64,000 nucleotides of DNA, from contig JBIIAO010000001.1 in NCBI GenBank assembly GCA_044239865.1, positions 62,001 to 126,000 on the forward strand, in the 5' to 3' direction. The notes under the pieces were generated by a model that saw only the letters and a list, made by a program, of their open reading frames with translations, made no database searches and had not been told where the DNA came from. The DNA comes from CAIZGX01 sp044239865 (lineage in GTDB: Bacteria; Bacteroidota; Bacteroidia; Flavobacteriales_D; Sanyastnellaceae). Below, one piece after another: positions 32,554 to 41,264 of the stretch (its first letter is position 1; every line of letters begins with the position of its first letter). Both the position numbers and the translations under genes were made by a program.

Positions 32554-34086
32554 ATGCATCAATTAGTTCTTATCCTCGACTTCGGTTCGCAAGTCACGCA
32601 GCTTATTGCACGTCGCTTGCGCGAGCACAACGTTTACTGTGAAATTAAGCCTTGGAACAAGGTTACTTCAATTCCAGAAAATTGTGTGGGTGTAATTCTT
32701 TCTGGAAGTCCATACAGTGTTCACCAAGAAGGCGCTCCACTGCCTGCGGTTTTCGATATTAATCCGAATTTACCCATGTTGGGAATTTGCTACGGCGCGC
32801 AGCTGATGGCACACATGAACGGAGGGAAAGTAGAGCGAAGCACACACCGCGAATACGGACGTGCGAACTTAATTAGTCATCAATCGAATCATGTTTTATT
32901 CCAAGGTATTCCCGACAATTCACAAGTGTGGATGTCGCACGGAGACACCATTACGGGTTTAGGCGATAACATGGATATTATCTGCAGCACAGAGAATGTG
33001 AAAGTAGCAGGATACGCTTTCAAAGACAGACCTGTTTTTGGAGTGCAATTTCATCCGGAAGTTTTCCACTCAACAGACGGCGGAGTCATGCTGAAGAACT
33101 TCGTTGTAGATGTATGCGGATGCAAACAAGACTGGACGCCTGCTTCTTTCGCCGACGAAACCATTGCCGATCTGAAAGTAAAATTAGCAGACGATAAAGT
33201 AATCCTTGGTTTAAGCGGCGGCGTAGACAGCAGCGTTGCTGCAGTGCTTATTCACAAAGCCATTGGAAAGAATTTGTATTGCATTTTCGTGAATAACGGA
33301 TTGCTGCGCAAAGATGAATACGAAAGTGTTCTCGACAGCTATATGCATTTAGGATTGAACGTAAAAGGCGTAGATGCGAGCGAACTGTTCTACGACGCTT
33401 TGGAAGGTTTATCAGATCCAGAAGCGAAGAGAAAAGCAATCGGCAAAACATTCATCGATGTATTCGATTCGGAAAGCAAATTAGTGGAAGGCGCGAAATG
33501 GCTTGGACAAGGCACCATCTATCCAGATGTGATTGAATCGGTTTCTGTTTCAGGAGGTCCTTCGCAGACCATCAAGAGTCACCACAACGTAGGCGGACTT
33601 CCAGATTACATGCAGCTTTCGTTGGTTGAACCGCTTCGCTTGTTGTTCAAAGACGAAGTCAGAAGAGTTGGGCGCGAGCTTGAAATTCCAAATGCAATTT
33701 TATCTCGTCATCCATTCCCAGGTCCAGGCTTGGGCATTCGAATTTTAGGAGATATCACCCGCGAAAAAGTGCGTGTGCTTCAAGAAGTAGATGCTGTTTG
33801 GATCAATGGATTGAAAGAAGCGAATCTCTACGATTCGGTTTGGCAAGCAGGCGCAATCCTCCTTCCTGTGCAGAGTGTAGGCGTTATGGGCGATGAGCGC
33901 ACGTATGAAAATGCAGTGGCTTTGCGCGCTGTAACCAGCACCGATGGTATGACTGCAGACTGGGCGCATTTGCCTTATGAATTCTTAGCGAAAGTGAGTA
34001 ACGACATCATCAATAAAGTAAAAGGTGTGAACCGCGTGGTCTATGATATTAGCAGTAAACCACCTGCAACGATAGAATGGGAATAA
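32554..34086 (+). CDS. guaA: GMP synthase (glutamine-hydrolysing)
   Basis: A 510-residue cytoplasmic enzyme that aminates XMP to GMP with glutamine and ATP. The N-terminal class I amidotransferase has the nucleophile in LGICYGAQLMA and its partner in GVQFHPEV. The PP-loop LSGGVDSSVAAVLIHKA binds ATP, and the C-terminal dimerisation part holds RHPFPGPGLGIRILG and the ending KPPATIEWE. Start MHQLVLILDFGSQ is chosen because family members begin just before the LDFGSQ strand. Additional in-frame starts upstream would place the promoter inside the gene. Confidence 0.97.
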   Translation: MHQLVLILDFGSQVTQLIARRLREHNVYCEIKPWNKVTSIPENCVGVILSGSPYSVHQEGAPLPAVFDINPNLPMLGICYGAQLMAHMNGGKVERSTHREYGRANLISHQSNHVLFQGIPDNSQVWMSHGDTITGLGDNMDIICSTENVKVAGYAFKDRPVFGVQFHPEVFHSTDGGVMLKNFVVDVCGCKQDWTPASFADETIADLKVKLADDKVILGLSGGVDSSVAAVLIHKAIGKNLYCIFVNNGLLRKDEYESVLDSYMHLGLNVKGVDASELFYDALEGLSDPEAKRKAIGKTFIDVFDSESKLVEGAKWLGQGTIYPDVIESVSVSGGPSQTIKSHHNVGGLPDYMQLSLVEPLRLLFKDEVRRVGRELEIPNAILSRHPFPGPGLGIRILGDITREKVRVLQEVDAVWINGLKEANLYDSVWQAGAILLPVQSVGVMGDERTYENAVALRAVTSTDGMTADWAHLPYEFLAKVSNDIINKVKGVNRVVYDISSKPPATIEWE

Positions 34087-34121
34087 AAATTCTTACCTTT
34101 ATATCAATTAAAGATATTTGA

Positions 34122-35540
34122 ATGGAATTAACTCGGACGTTTTTTTTAAGAAAACTGTTGTTGCTTTTTGTGATAATTTTTTCTGCAGGTTTTTCCTTCG
34201 GGCAGAATTGCCAGAATTATCACGTGGTTTCAAGCGGAGAAACACTCTTTGGAATTTCAAAAAAATATAGCTTAACAGTTGCCCAGGTTGAATCACTAAA
34301 TCCGGGCTTAACTCCAGCTTTGAAGGTTGGACAGAAAGTTTGTTTGCCGGCTGACGCCAAAGTCGAAGTGCCAGTTCCAGCAGTCATAGACTCTTCATTT
34401 GTTGAAGTTGTTCAACTTGACGGAGATTCTTCGAAAGTGCCTATTCAGGTTCCTGATAGTCTTGCGCCAAGGAAAAAGGACATGTATTCCATTGCTTTGT
34501 TGTTACCGTTTTCAAGTTTTAAGGCGAATGCCGATTCCTTGGATCAGCGATCCGCAAAGCTTCGTTCCGTGGCGGTTAACATGTACAGAGGTGCAGTCAT
34601 GGCGCAAAGTGCGATGAATAAAAATGGCGTTCGGGCAACGATTAGTATTTACGATGTGGGAAATAGCACTGCGAGTGGGACAAGGGCTGTTGAACGATTA
34701 GAAGCGAATGATGTTGATTTAGTTATTGGTCCGTTATTCAATGATCCGTTGGTTGAAGTTGCGAAATGGGTAAGCGGTCGAAACTCACATTTGGTTGTGC
34801 CCATAAAGATTACCAATAAGATTTTGTTGTTGTCTGAACACATGAGTAAAGCTTATCCTGGTTCGAATTCACAGTGGTATTATTTAGCGGGCTATGCAAA
34901 ACGAGAGTTTCCAAATGCAATAATTGTAGGTGCCTACGGAAAGGGCAAAGATAATTTTTCAATGTCTGCGGCAAAGGCTGGATTTGCCGATGGTGGCTTG
35001 GATTCACTAATGATGTTCGATGTGACGAATGGAGCTGTTAAACTCAACGAATTCGTAAAAGGTCAGAGTAAAAAGGTAGTTGTATTAGACATGAACTCCG
35101 ATAAAAAGCTAAGCGCATCGGTTTCTTCTGCACTAACGGGTTTAGATATAAATATTATTGGTGGAGATAGTTATGCTTCCGATGATAAATTGAAATCAGA
35201 TTCAAAGGGCTCATCTAAAGTGTCAGGAACCAAATCAGTGATGTTGGATTATTACAACATGGATCATTTAAAATGGATTGCACAATACAGAAAAAACTTC
35301 AAAGCCGAACCCGATGAGTATTCTGCAATTATGCACGATGTCATCTTGTTCTACGGAACAGGTCTTGCGATGTTCGGAACGGATTTGAACAATCATCTAA
35401 ACGACGTCGAGTGCCGGGGGTTAATATTTATGGGATTTGATTTTTTTAAGACGGGTTCAAAAACCGGATATGAAAATGCATACGTGAACGTGGTTCAAAA
35501 AATGAACGGTAGATGGGGATTGAAGAACAAATCGAAATAA
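34122..35540 (+). CDS. LysM domain and periplasmic-binding-fold protein
   Basis: A 472-residue exported protein. After a signal peptide (ends near SFGQ) it carries a LysM module at about residues 31-75 (YHVVSSGETLFGISKKYSL...LNPGLTP...VGQKVCLP) that binds peptidoglycan. A linker of about 40 residues is followed by a type I periplasmic-binding-protein-like domain (YSIALLLPFSSF, MYRGAVMAQSAM, VIGPLFNDPL). This combination in Bacteroidota is thought to act in the cell envelope, and the ligand is unknown. It lies 35 nt after guaA and overlaps hemF by 28 nt. Confidence 0.9.
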   Translation: MELTRTFFLRKLLLLFVIIFSAGFSFGQNCQNYHVVSSGETLFGISKKYSLTVAQVESLNPGLTPALKVGQKVCLPADAKVEVPVPAVIDSSFVEVVQLDGDSSKVPIQVPDSLAPRKKDMYSIALLLPFSSFKANADSLDQRSAKLRSVAVNMYRGAVMAQSAMNKNGVRATISIYDVGNSTASGTRAVERLEANDVDLVIGPLFNDPLVEVAKWVSGRNSHLVVPIKITNKILLLSEHMSKAYPGSNSQWYYLAGYAKREFPNAIIVGAYGKGKDNFSMSAAKAGFADGGLDSLMMFDVTNGAVKLNEFVKGQSKKVVVLDMNSDKKLSASVSSALTGLDINIIGGDSYASDDKLKSDSKGSSKVSGTKSVMLDYYNMDHLKWIAQYRKNFKAEPDEYSAIMHDVILFYGTGLAMFGTDLNNHLNDVECRGLIFMGFDFFKTGSKTGYENAYVNVVQKMNGRWGLKNKSK

Positions 35541-36424
35541 GCCTAACACCATTTCAGAGAAAGGTTGTTAGCGATTTATTGGAAATTCAGGACAGTATTT
35601 GTGCCGCATTGGAAACCTTCGACGGTTCCGATTTTCACGAAGATATATGGAAGCATACTGGAGGCGGTGGAGGAAGAACACGCGTAATGAATGGTTCCTT
35701 AATTGAAAAAGGCGGTGTGAATTTTTCTGCCGTTACAGGTCCTGTTCCAGCCATGATGAAAGATCGAATGCATCCCGACGCGAAGACCTTTTTCGCAACG
35801 GGAGTGTCCCTCGTTATTCATCCATTTTCCCCACACATTCCAATAGTTCACATGAACGTGCGCTATTTCGAGAGCGATGCTGGAGACCAATGGATAGGTG
35901 GAGGAATTGATTTAACTCCGATATACGTGAATCAAGATCAGCGCGATTTTTTTCATGCTGAAATGAAAAACGTTTGTGATACACACAGCATGAATCACGA
36001 AGAATTTAAGTTGTGGGCCGACAAGTATTTCTTCATTCCTCACAGAAAAGAAACACGCGGTGTAGGTGGAATTTTCTACGATTATCAAAAGCCTGCCGAA
36101 CAGAAATCAATGGAAGAACTTTGGGCGTTTAACAATGCCGTAGGTCACACCTTCAACAAGGCTTATTTACCTATTGTTGAAGCCAACATGCACTTGGATT
36201 TCACCGAACAAGAGAAGCAATGGCAATTGCTTCGTCGAGGTCGTTATGTTGAATTTAATCTAGTGTGCGACAAGGGAACGCTCTTCGGTCTTCAAACCGG
36301 AGGAAGAACGGAAAGTATTCTCATGAGTCTTCCAAAATTCGCCTCCTGGGAATACGACTTTCAAGTCGAACCCAATTCTCCAGAAGAAAAGACTTTGAGC
36401 ATTTTACGCTCTACCATCGCGTAG
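35513..36424 (+). CDS. hemF: Coproporphyrinogen III oxidase, oxygen-dependent
   Basis: A 303-residue cytoplasmic enzyme that uses O2 to decarboxylate coproporphyrinogen III to protoporphyrinogen IX in haem synthesis. Diagnostic stretches are HTGGGGGRTRV, FFATGVSLVIHP, HMNVRYFE, WIGGGIDLTPIY and EFNLVCDKGTLFGLQTGG with the nearby RTESILMSLP. Length and ends are complete. Use of the O2-dependent form implies aerobic growth. The start overlaps the LysM gene by 28 nt, and its stop codon falls inside microhairpin string 4. Confidence 0.97.
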   Translation: MGIEEQIEISLTPFQRKVVSDLLEIQDSICAALETFDGSDFHEDIWKHTGGGGGRTRVMNGSLIEKGGVNFSAVTGPVPAMMKDRMHPDAKTFFATGVSLVIHPFSPHIPIVHMNVRYFESDAGDQWIGGGIDLTPIYVNQDQRDFFHAEMKNVCDTHSMNHEEFKLWADKYFFIPHRKETRGVGGIFYDYQKPAEQKSMEELWAFNNAVGHTFNKAYLPIVEANMHLDFTEQEKQWQLLRRGRYVEFNLVCDKGTLFGLQTGGRTESILMSLPKFASWEYDFQVEPNSPEEKTLSILRSTIA

Positions 36425-36485
36425 CGTCATCCGCTGGCGGTCATCAATCGAAGATTGTCATCCCGAAGGGTCATCAGCTTGGCTG
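36418..36485. repeat. Microhairpin string 4 (5 hairpins, spacer TCAT)
   Basis: CGC-GTA-GCG (36418-36426, covering the hemF stop), CCGC-TG-GCGG (36431-36440), CAATC-GAA-GATTG (36445-36457), CCC-GAA-GGG (36462-36470) and CAGC-TTG-GCTG (36475-36485) follow one another. All four spacers are exactly TCAT. The string fills the gap between convergent hemF and the lolA-like gene and ends 1 nt before the latter's stop codon, so it could act as a shared 3' structure. Confidence 0.9.
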
Positions 36486-36486
36486 T

Positions 36487-37128
36487 TTAGAGGCGGTTAT
36501 CCACCATCTTCACCCCAGGAAATCCTGATTGGTTGAATTTGAAGTCGCCGTCGCTGATAGCAGGATTTGCCTTGAAGTTTTTAATCTTGTAAGTGACATC
36601 TGCATTTTCGCGTGTCTTCACATTCACCTTTACCAATTCCATTTTCGACTTGTCAACGTACAACGTTACGGTGTGAAACGATTTAGATTTTGGGTTTATT
36701 GGGTAAAGAGCAATTTCATAACATGACACGCCGTCAACAGTGGCATTGGCGTTTTTCATTTCATGCTTGAAGTCTTTGTTCCAGATGGTATACATCTCAG
36801 AGGGATCGAATCCGCCATCTTTTACATCGGCAAGATTGTCGATAGAGCAAGAGTTCGATTTTTTATTGTAGGTCCAAACAGTTGCGCCGTCGCAATAAAC
36901 GGAATAGTCTGGAAGGGCGAGTTGATATTTTTTTCCTTTTACTTTAACAGTGCCGTTTTGCTTGGTCACTTTTCCAGTTTTCGGATTGCTTAATTCAGAA
37001 CTGAAGTCTGAAGAGGTGGTTGCCCACGATTTAGCTTTGGTAGAAATTTTATCTAAGATTTCTTTAGAAGTCTGTGCTTGAAGAGAGAACGTTGCGAGAA
37101 GTGCGAACGCTAGTAGTAGATTTTTCAT
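36487..37128 (-). CDS. lolA: LolA-like outer membrane lipoprotein carrier protein
   Basis: A 213-residue periplasmic protein with a signal peptide ending LQAQ (residue 19). The chain has the LolA/LolB beta-sandwich pattern: DFSSELSNPKTGKVTKQNGTV, YQLALPDYSVYCDGATVWTY, and a C-terminal part ending in FKFNQSGFPGVKMVD. It would carry lipoproteins from the inner to the outer membrane. It lies 11 nt downstream of ftsK on the minus strand, an arrangement common in Bacteroidota. No LolB or LolCDE gene is in the window. Confidence 0.92.
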   Translation of the reverse strand: MKNLLLAFALLATFSLQAQTSKEILDKISTKAKSWATTSSDFSSELSNPKTGKVTKQNGTVKVKGKKYQLALPDYSVYCDGATVWTYNKKSNSCSIDNLADVKDGGFDPSEMYTIWNKDFKHEMKNANATVDGVSCYEIALYPINPKSKSFHTVTLYVDKSKMELVKVNVKTRENADVTYKIKNFKANPAISDGDFKFNQSGFPGVKMVDNRL

Positions 37129-37139
37129 TTTGTTTTTTA

Positions 37140-39692
37140 TTAATCACGCAGGTTTTTCAAGAACTGTTCCAAAGATGTCTCGTCGGGTATTAAAACCTTC
37201 CGAGCCTTGCTTCCTTCGAATGGGCCAATAAGTCCTGCAGCTTCCAATTGGTCTATCAATCGGCCTGCTCTGTTATAACCCAATTTCAGTTTGCGTTGAA
37301 GAAGAGATGCAGATCCTTGTTGACTTAACACAATGACCTTCGCTGCTTCTTCGAACAATGAATCACGTTCCGAGTTGTCAAAATTACCTATTTCCATTGA
37401 ATTTTCATCAGCAACTTCAGGAAGATGAAAAGCATGGGCGTATCCTTGTTGACTTCCAATGAACTCGGTTATGGCCTGTACCTCAGGCGTATCAACGAAT
37501 CCGCATTGCAAACGAATGAGTTCATTCCCTGTGCTGAGCAACAAATCTCCGCGCCCAATTAGTTGATCGGCTCCTCCGGCATCGAGAATGGTGCGCGAGT
37601 CTATCTTCGACGTTACACGGAACGCAATACGTGCAGGGAAGTTGGCTTTGATAGTTCCGGTAATAATATTTACCGAAGGACGCTGTGTGGCAATAATCAG
37701 GTGAATTCCGATGGCACGCGCTAATTGAGCAAGACGCGCGATTGGTGTTTCCACCTCGCGGCCAGCGGTCATGATCAAATCGGCGAACTCATCTACAACC
37801 AACACAATGTATGGAAGGAAGCGGTGTCCGTTATTCGGATTTAATTTTCTTGAAATGAATTTCGCGTTGTATTCCTTTATGGTGCGGCACTCCGCTGTTT
37901 TCAGCAATTCGTATCGCTCGTCCATTTCAACACACAGCGAATTCAAGGTCTTCACGGCTTTGCTCGTGTCTGTAATAATGGCTTCGGCTTCGTCAGGAAG
38001 TTTTGCCAAGAAATGTCTTTCAATTTTATTGAAAAGGGTAAGCTCAACTTTCTTCGGGTCAACGAGCACAAATTTCACTTGTGAAGGATGCTTACGATAC
38101 AGCAAAGAAACCAAGATAGCGTTCAATCCAACAGACTTACCTTGTCCAGTAGCACCGGCCATAAGTAAGTGAGGCATCTTGGTTAAGTCGGTTACGAAGA
38201 TATCGTTCGAAATGGTTTTTCCTAGCACCAACGGAAGCTCCATGTCGGCATTTTGAAACTTGTCGCTTGCAATTAACGAGCGCATAGAAACCACGTCGGG
38301 TTTGCTGTTCGGAACTTCAATACCTATTGTTCCTTTTCCAGGAATTGGAGCTATGATACGAATACCTAGAGCAGCAAGAGAAAGCGCAATGTCGTCCTCT
38401 AAACTTTTGATTTTAGAAATACGAACGCCAGGCGCTGGAACAATTTCATAAAGGGTAACGGTAGGCCCTATGGTAGCTTTAATCTTCGCAATCTCAATTT
38501 TGTAATGATTGAGGGTTTCAATGATTCGGTTTTTATTTTCTTCAAGTTCCTCTTTCGAGATTTGCGGACCGTTCCCTCCATAATTCTGCAAGAGATCTAT
38601 GGAAGGAAGTTGGTAGCGTGAAAGGTCGAGCTTCGGATCGTATTCACCGAACTCGGTGCTTTCAATCTCGTCGGAGCTCAGTTCTTCAGCTTGAACAAGC
38701 GGAGCAATTTCAATCCCTAAATCGCCCATGTCGTCGTCTTCGAATATGGTTGAATTTCCAGATGATGTCGGGCTTAACTCAAATTCATCTGATTCTTTTT
38801 CTTCTTCTGGAATTAAATCGAAAGTCGGTTGTGGTTCCATCGGATTGTCGAAGTCGAAGGAAGTTGTTTGCCTAGGCGCATCTTCTTCAGCAATGAATTC
38901 GTATATGTCTGGCTCTGGCTCTGGTGTATGGGTTGGTATCGCTTCGGCTTTTACTTCAATGGTAGTTTCTTCCGTGTGTACAACAGGACGAAAAGGAACT
39001 TCCTCTTCCTCATATTCTTCTTCAGAATTTCGCGAGGTATCAGCCTTAGCTTTCGATCTGAAAAGCACGGCCAATCGCGCCATGAAAGTGTCTACGTGAT
39101 GATTGAAGTTCACAATGAAGAATACGAGTACGACGAAAAGAATTCCAAGCAAGGTTCCTATCCAACCTAAATGCGAGACACAGAAATAGGTGGCTACCAC
39201 GCCATATCCGCCAACAAACAATCCATTAATAGAAATCTCAATATGATCGTATGGAATTGGGTTTGTATGATGAGCGAAAAACCCAACAGCGAGCGGAACG
39301 AAGAGCATTATTCCTACGCAAATTCGAAAGGTCTTGAAAAAGGGTAGGAGGTGCTTTCCGGTTAAAAATTTCCAACCGATTAACAAGGTGAGAAAAGGTA
39401 GACAAAGCGCTGCAATGCCTGCGAAATGGAACATTAAGCCATGGGCTAAATTAGCCCCGAGGCCGCCCATCCAATTTTGATAAGAAACGTTTTGAGGTCC
39501 GTTGCCTATTAAAATATCTTGATCATTAGCGCCTGAGAATAAATAGGAAATACATGCAATGGCGATGTACGCCGAAATCAGCAGCACAGCTAAACCTGCG
39601 ATACGATAAGATCGTTCGTCGCGTTGTAAGTGGTCGTTTCTATCTTCAAATTCAGCGGAGGTGTCCGCCTCGCCTTTTCTTTTTTTAGCCAA
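37140..39692 (-). CDS. ftsK: DNA translocase FtsK
   Basis: An 850-residue membrane-anchored motor that pumps chromosome ends through the division septum. The N-terminus has about four membrane helices (residues 28-210), followed by a long acidic linker (about 225-370). The RecA-like motor has Walker A GATGQGKSVGLN and Walker B LVVDEFADLI with a downstream TQRPSVNIITG motif. The last 65 residues form the gamma winged helix that recognises KOPS (ASLLQRKLKLGYNRAGRLID). The apparent start is TTG at 39692, opening MAKKRKGEA. No ATG is suitable. It heads the ftsK-lolA operon. Confidence 0.96.
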   Translation of the reverse strand: MAKKRKGEADTSAEFEDRNDHLQRDERSYRIAGLAVLLISAYIAIACISYLFSGANDQDILIGNGPQNVSYQNWMGGLGANLAHGLMFHFAGIAALCLPFLTLLIGWKFLTGKHLLPFFKTFRICVGIMLFVPLAVGFFAHHTNPIPYDHIEISINGLFVGGYGVVATYFCVSHLGWIGTLLGILFVVLVFFIVNFNHHVDTFMARLAVLFRSKAKADTSRNSEEEYEEEEVPFRPVVHTEETTIEVKAEAIPTHTPEPEPDIYEFIAEEDAPRQTTSFDFDNPMEPQPTFDLIPEEEKESDEFELSPTSSGNSTIFEDDDMGDLGIEIAPLVQAEELSSDEIESTEFGEYDPKLDLSRYQLPSIDLLQNYGGNGPQISKEELEENKNRIIETLNHYKIEIAKIKATIGPTVTLYEIVPAPGVRISKIKSLEDDIALSLAALGIRIIAPIPGKGTIGIEVPNSKPDVVSMRSLIASDKFQNADMELPLVLGKTISNDIFVTDLTKMPHLLMAGATGQGKSVGLNAILVSLLYRKHPSQVKFVLVDPKKVELTLFNKIERHFLAKLPDEAEAIITDTSKAVKTLNSLCVEMDERYELLKTAECRTIKEYNAKFISRKLNPNNGHRFLPYIVLVVDEFADLIMTAGREVETPIARLAQLARAIGIHLIIATQRPSVNIITGTIKANFPARIAFRVTSKIDSRTILDAGGADQLIGRGDLLLSTGNELIRLQCGFVDTPEVQAITEFIGSQQGYAHAFHLPEVADENSMEIGNFDNSERDSLFEEAAKVIVLSQQGSASLLQRKLKLGYNRAGRLIDQLEAAGLIGPFEGSKARKVLIPDETSLEQFLKNLRD

Positions 39693-39830
39693 AATGTACA
39701 GTTGTATGGATGTGTGAAATTATTCAGTAGAACAACAGAAAAAGCAAGGGGTGTCGTGTCTTATTAACATAGATTTGTGGTTATTCGGTAGGTAGCGCGA
39801 AGGAGAAGGTGAAAAAAATGAATATCAATG

Positions 39831-39860
39831 TTGCAATTCTCAATATTCTACGTATATTTG
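39831..39860 (+). promoter_or_regulatory. Promoter of rpmG
   Basis: TTG at 39831 and TATATTTG at 39853-39860 are 19 nt apart, matching the Bacteroidota consensus. The ATG of rpmG is 19 nt downstream. Confidence 0.75.
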
Positions 39861-39879
39861 CCGTCCAATTTCTGCAACA

Positions 39880-40062
39880 ATGGCTAAGAAAGGTAATAGA
39901 ATACAAGTTATAATGGAGTGCACAGAACATAAAGAGTCTGGCAAACCCGGCACAAGTCGTTACATCACTACTAAGAACAGGAAGAACACCCCTGAGCGCT
40001 TAGAGAAGAAAAAATTCAACCCGATTTTGAAGAGAATGACGGTTCATAAAGAAATCAAATAA
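39880..40062 (+). CDS. rpmG: 50S ribosomal protein L33
   Basis: A complete 60-residue basic protein of the large ribosomal subunit. Family segments are RIQVIMECTEH, the TSRYITTKNRKNTPERLE stretch and the closing FNPILKRMTVHKEIK. Only one Cys is found, so this is the form that does not bind zinc. In many Bacteroidota L28 (rpmB) lies just upstream; here it does not, and a promoter precedes rpmG directly. DUF4295 follows 9 nt later. Confidence 0.97.
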   Translation: MAKKGNRIQVIMECTEHKESGKPGTSRYITTKNRKNTPERLEKKKFNPILKRMTVHKEIK

Positions 40063-40071
40063 GATTAAGTC

Positions 40072-40227
40072 ATGGCAAAGAAAGTAGTTGCGACCCTGCA
40101 AACAGGTGGTGGTAAGAACCACACGAAGGTTATTAAAATGATCAAGTCTGCGAAGTCAGGATCATATTCCTTTAAAGAGGAAATTGTACACAATGATAAA
40201 ATCGGCGAGTGGTTTGCTAAAGGCTAA
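40072..40227 (+). CDS. DUF4295 family protein
   Basis: A 51-residue protein, MAKKVVATLQTGG at the start and NDKIGEWFAKG at the end, 9 nt after rpmG. DUF4295 proteins are small, basic and specific to Bacteroidota, and are nearly always found between the L33 and ftsY genes. The high Lys content, size and position next to ribosomal genes suggest a ribosome-associated peptide, but that is inference from context and composition. A terminator at 40246 separates it from ftsY. Confidence 0.93.
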   Translation: MAKKVVATLQTGGGKNHTKVIKMIKSAKSGSYSFKEEIVHNDKIGEWFAKG

Positions 40228-40245
40228 TTGCTGTTAGAAATACGT

Positions 40246-40276
40246 TAAAAGGCTTTTCCTTTGGAAAGGCCTTTTT
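40246..40276 (+). terminator. Terminator after rpmG-DUF4295
   Basis: A 12-bp stem (AAAGGCTTTTCC with GGAAAGGCCTTT, one G-T pair) and a T tract follow 19 nt after the DUF4295 stop. Read-through into ftsY, 20 nt on, is possible because no separate promoter for ftsY is obvious. Confidence 0.88.
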
Positions 40277-40295
40277 TTTATTTTAGACCTATACT

Positions 40296-41264
40296 ATGAG
40301 TTTCTTTAAACGCCTCTTTTCGAAAGAAAAAAAAGACAAGTTAGATCTTGGTCTTGAAAGAACCCGCGAAGGTTTTTTCGGGAAGCTTGCACGTATTATT
40401 ACGGGTAAAGCCCATGTAGACGAAGAGATGCTGGATGAGTTGGAAGAAATTCTTATTACATCTGACGTTGGGACCGATACGACCGAAAAGATTATTAAGC
40501 GTATTCAAGAGCGCGTGCGTCAAGAGAAATCAATGCCTTCCGATCAATTGAATCAAGTGTTACGCGATGAAATTGCGCAAATGCTTGTAGGGCATGAAGG
40601 TGAGGAGAGCGAGGAAATCTTTATTCCAGCTACGGATGGAATGCCTTATGTAATCATGGTGGTTGGAGTAAATGGAGTAGGTAAGACCACAACCATTGGT
40701 AAGATGGCTTACCAACTTCAACAACAAGGAAAGAAAGTAGTGTTGGGCGCGGCAGATACCTTCCGCGCTGCGGCTATTGATCAATTGAAAATTTGGGCCG
40801 AGCGTGCAAATGTTGAGATTGTAGCGCAAGCGATGAACGCAGATCCTGCTGCAGTAGCCTTTGACACCCTTCAATCTGCCGTTTCTAAAAATGCCGATGT
40901 TGTAATTATTGATACTGCGGGTCGATTGCACAACAAGGTCGGACTCATGAACGAACTCACGAAAATTAAGCGTGTGATGCAAAAGGTGGTGCCGAACGCT
41001 CCGCATGATGTGATGTTGGTTTTAGATGGTTCAACCGGACAAAATGCATTCGAACAAGCAAAGCAGTTCACGGCAGCTACCGAAGTATCTTCTCTGGCCA
41101 TTACGAAAATAGATGGAACAGCAAAGGGCGGTGTAGTAATTGGAATTTCAGATCAGTTCAATATCCCCGTTCGCTTTATTGGAGTGGGGGAGCAGGCTGG
41201 TGATCTTCAAGTCTTTAATAGATTTGAATTTGTAGATAGTTTATTCGCAGGAAAAACAAAATAA
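40296..41264 (+). CDS. ftsY: Signal recognition particle receptor FtsY
   Basis: A 322-residue SRP GTPase that docks ribosome-nascent chain complexes to the Sec translocon. The N-terminal helical domain is short. The G domain has GVNGVGKTTTIGKMA (G1), DTFRAAAIDQL, DTAGRLHNK (G3) and TKIDGTAKGG (G4/G5). The long acidic A domain of enterobacteria is absent, as usual in this phylum. The stop TAA overlaps the rimO start (TAATG), so the two are coupled. Confidence 0.98.
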   Translation: MSFFKRLFSKEKKDKLDLGLERTREGFFGKLARIITGKAHVDEEMLDELEEILITSDVGTDTTEKIIKRIQERVRQEKSMPSDQLNQVLRDEIAQMLVGHEGEESEEIFIPATDGMPYVIMVVGVNGVGKTTTIGKMAYQLQQQGKKVVLGAADTFRAAAIDQLKIWAERANVEIVAQAMNADPAAVAFDTLQSAVSKNADVVIIDTAGRLHNKVGLMNELTKIKRVMQKVVPNAPHDVMLVLDGSTGQNAFEQAKQFTAATEVSSLAITKIDGTAKGGVVIGISDQFNIPVRFIGVGEQAGDLQVFNRFEFVDSLFAGKTK

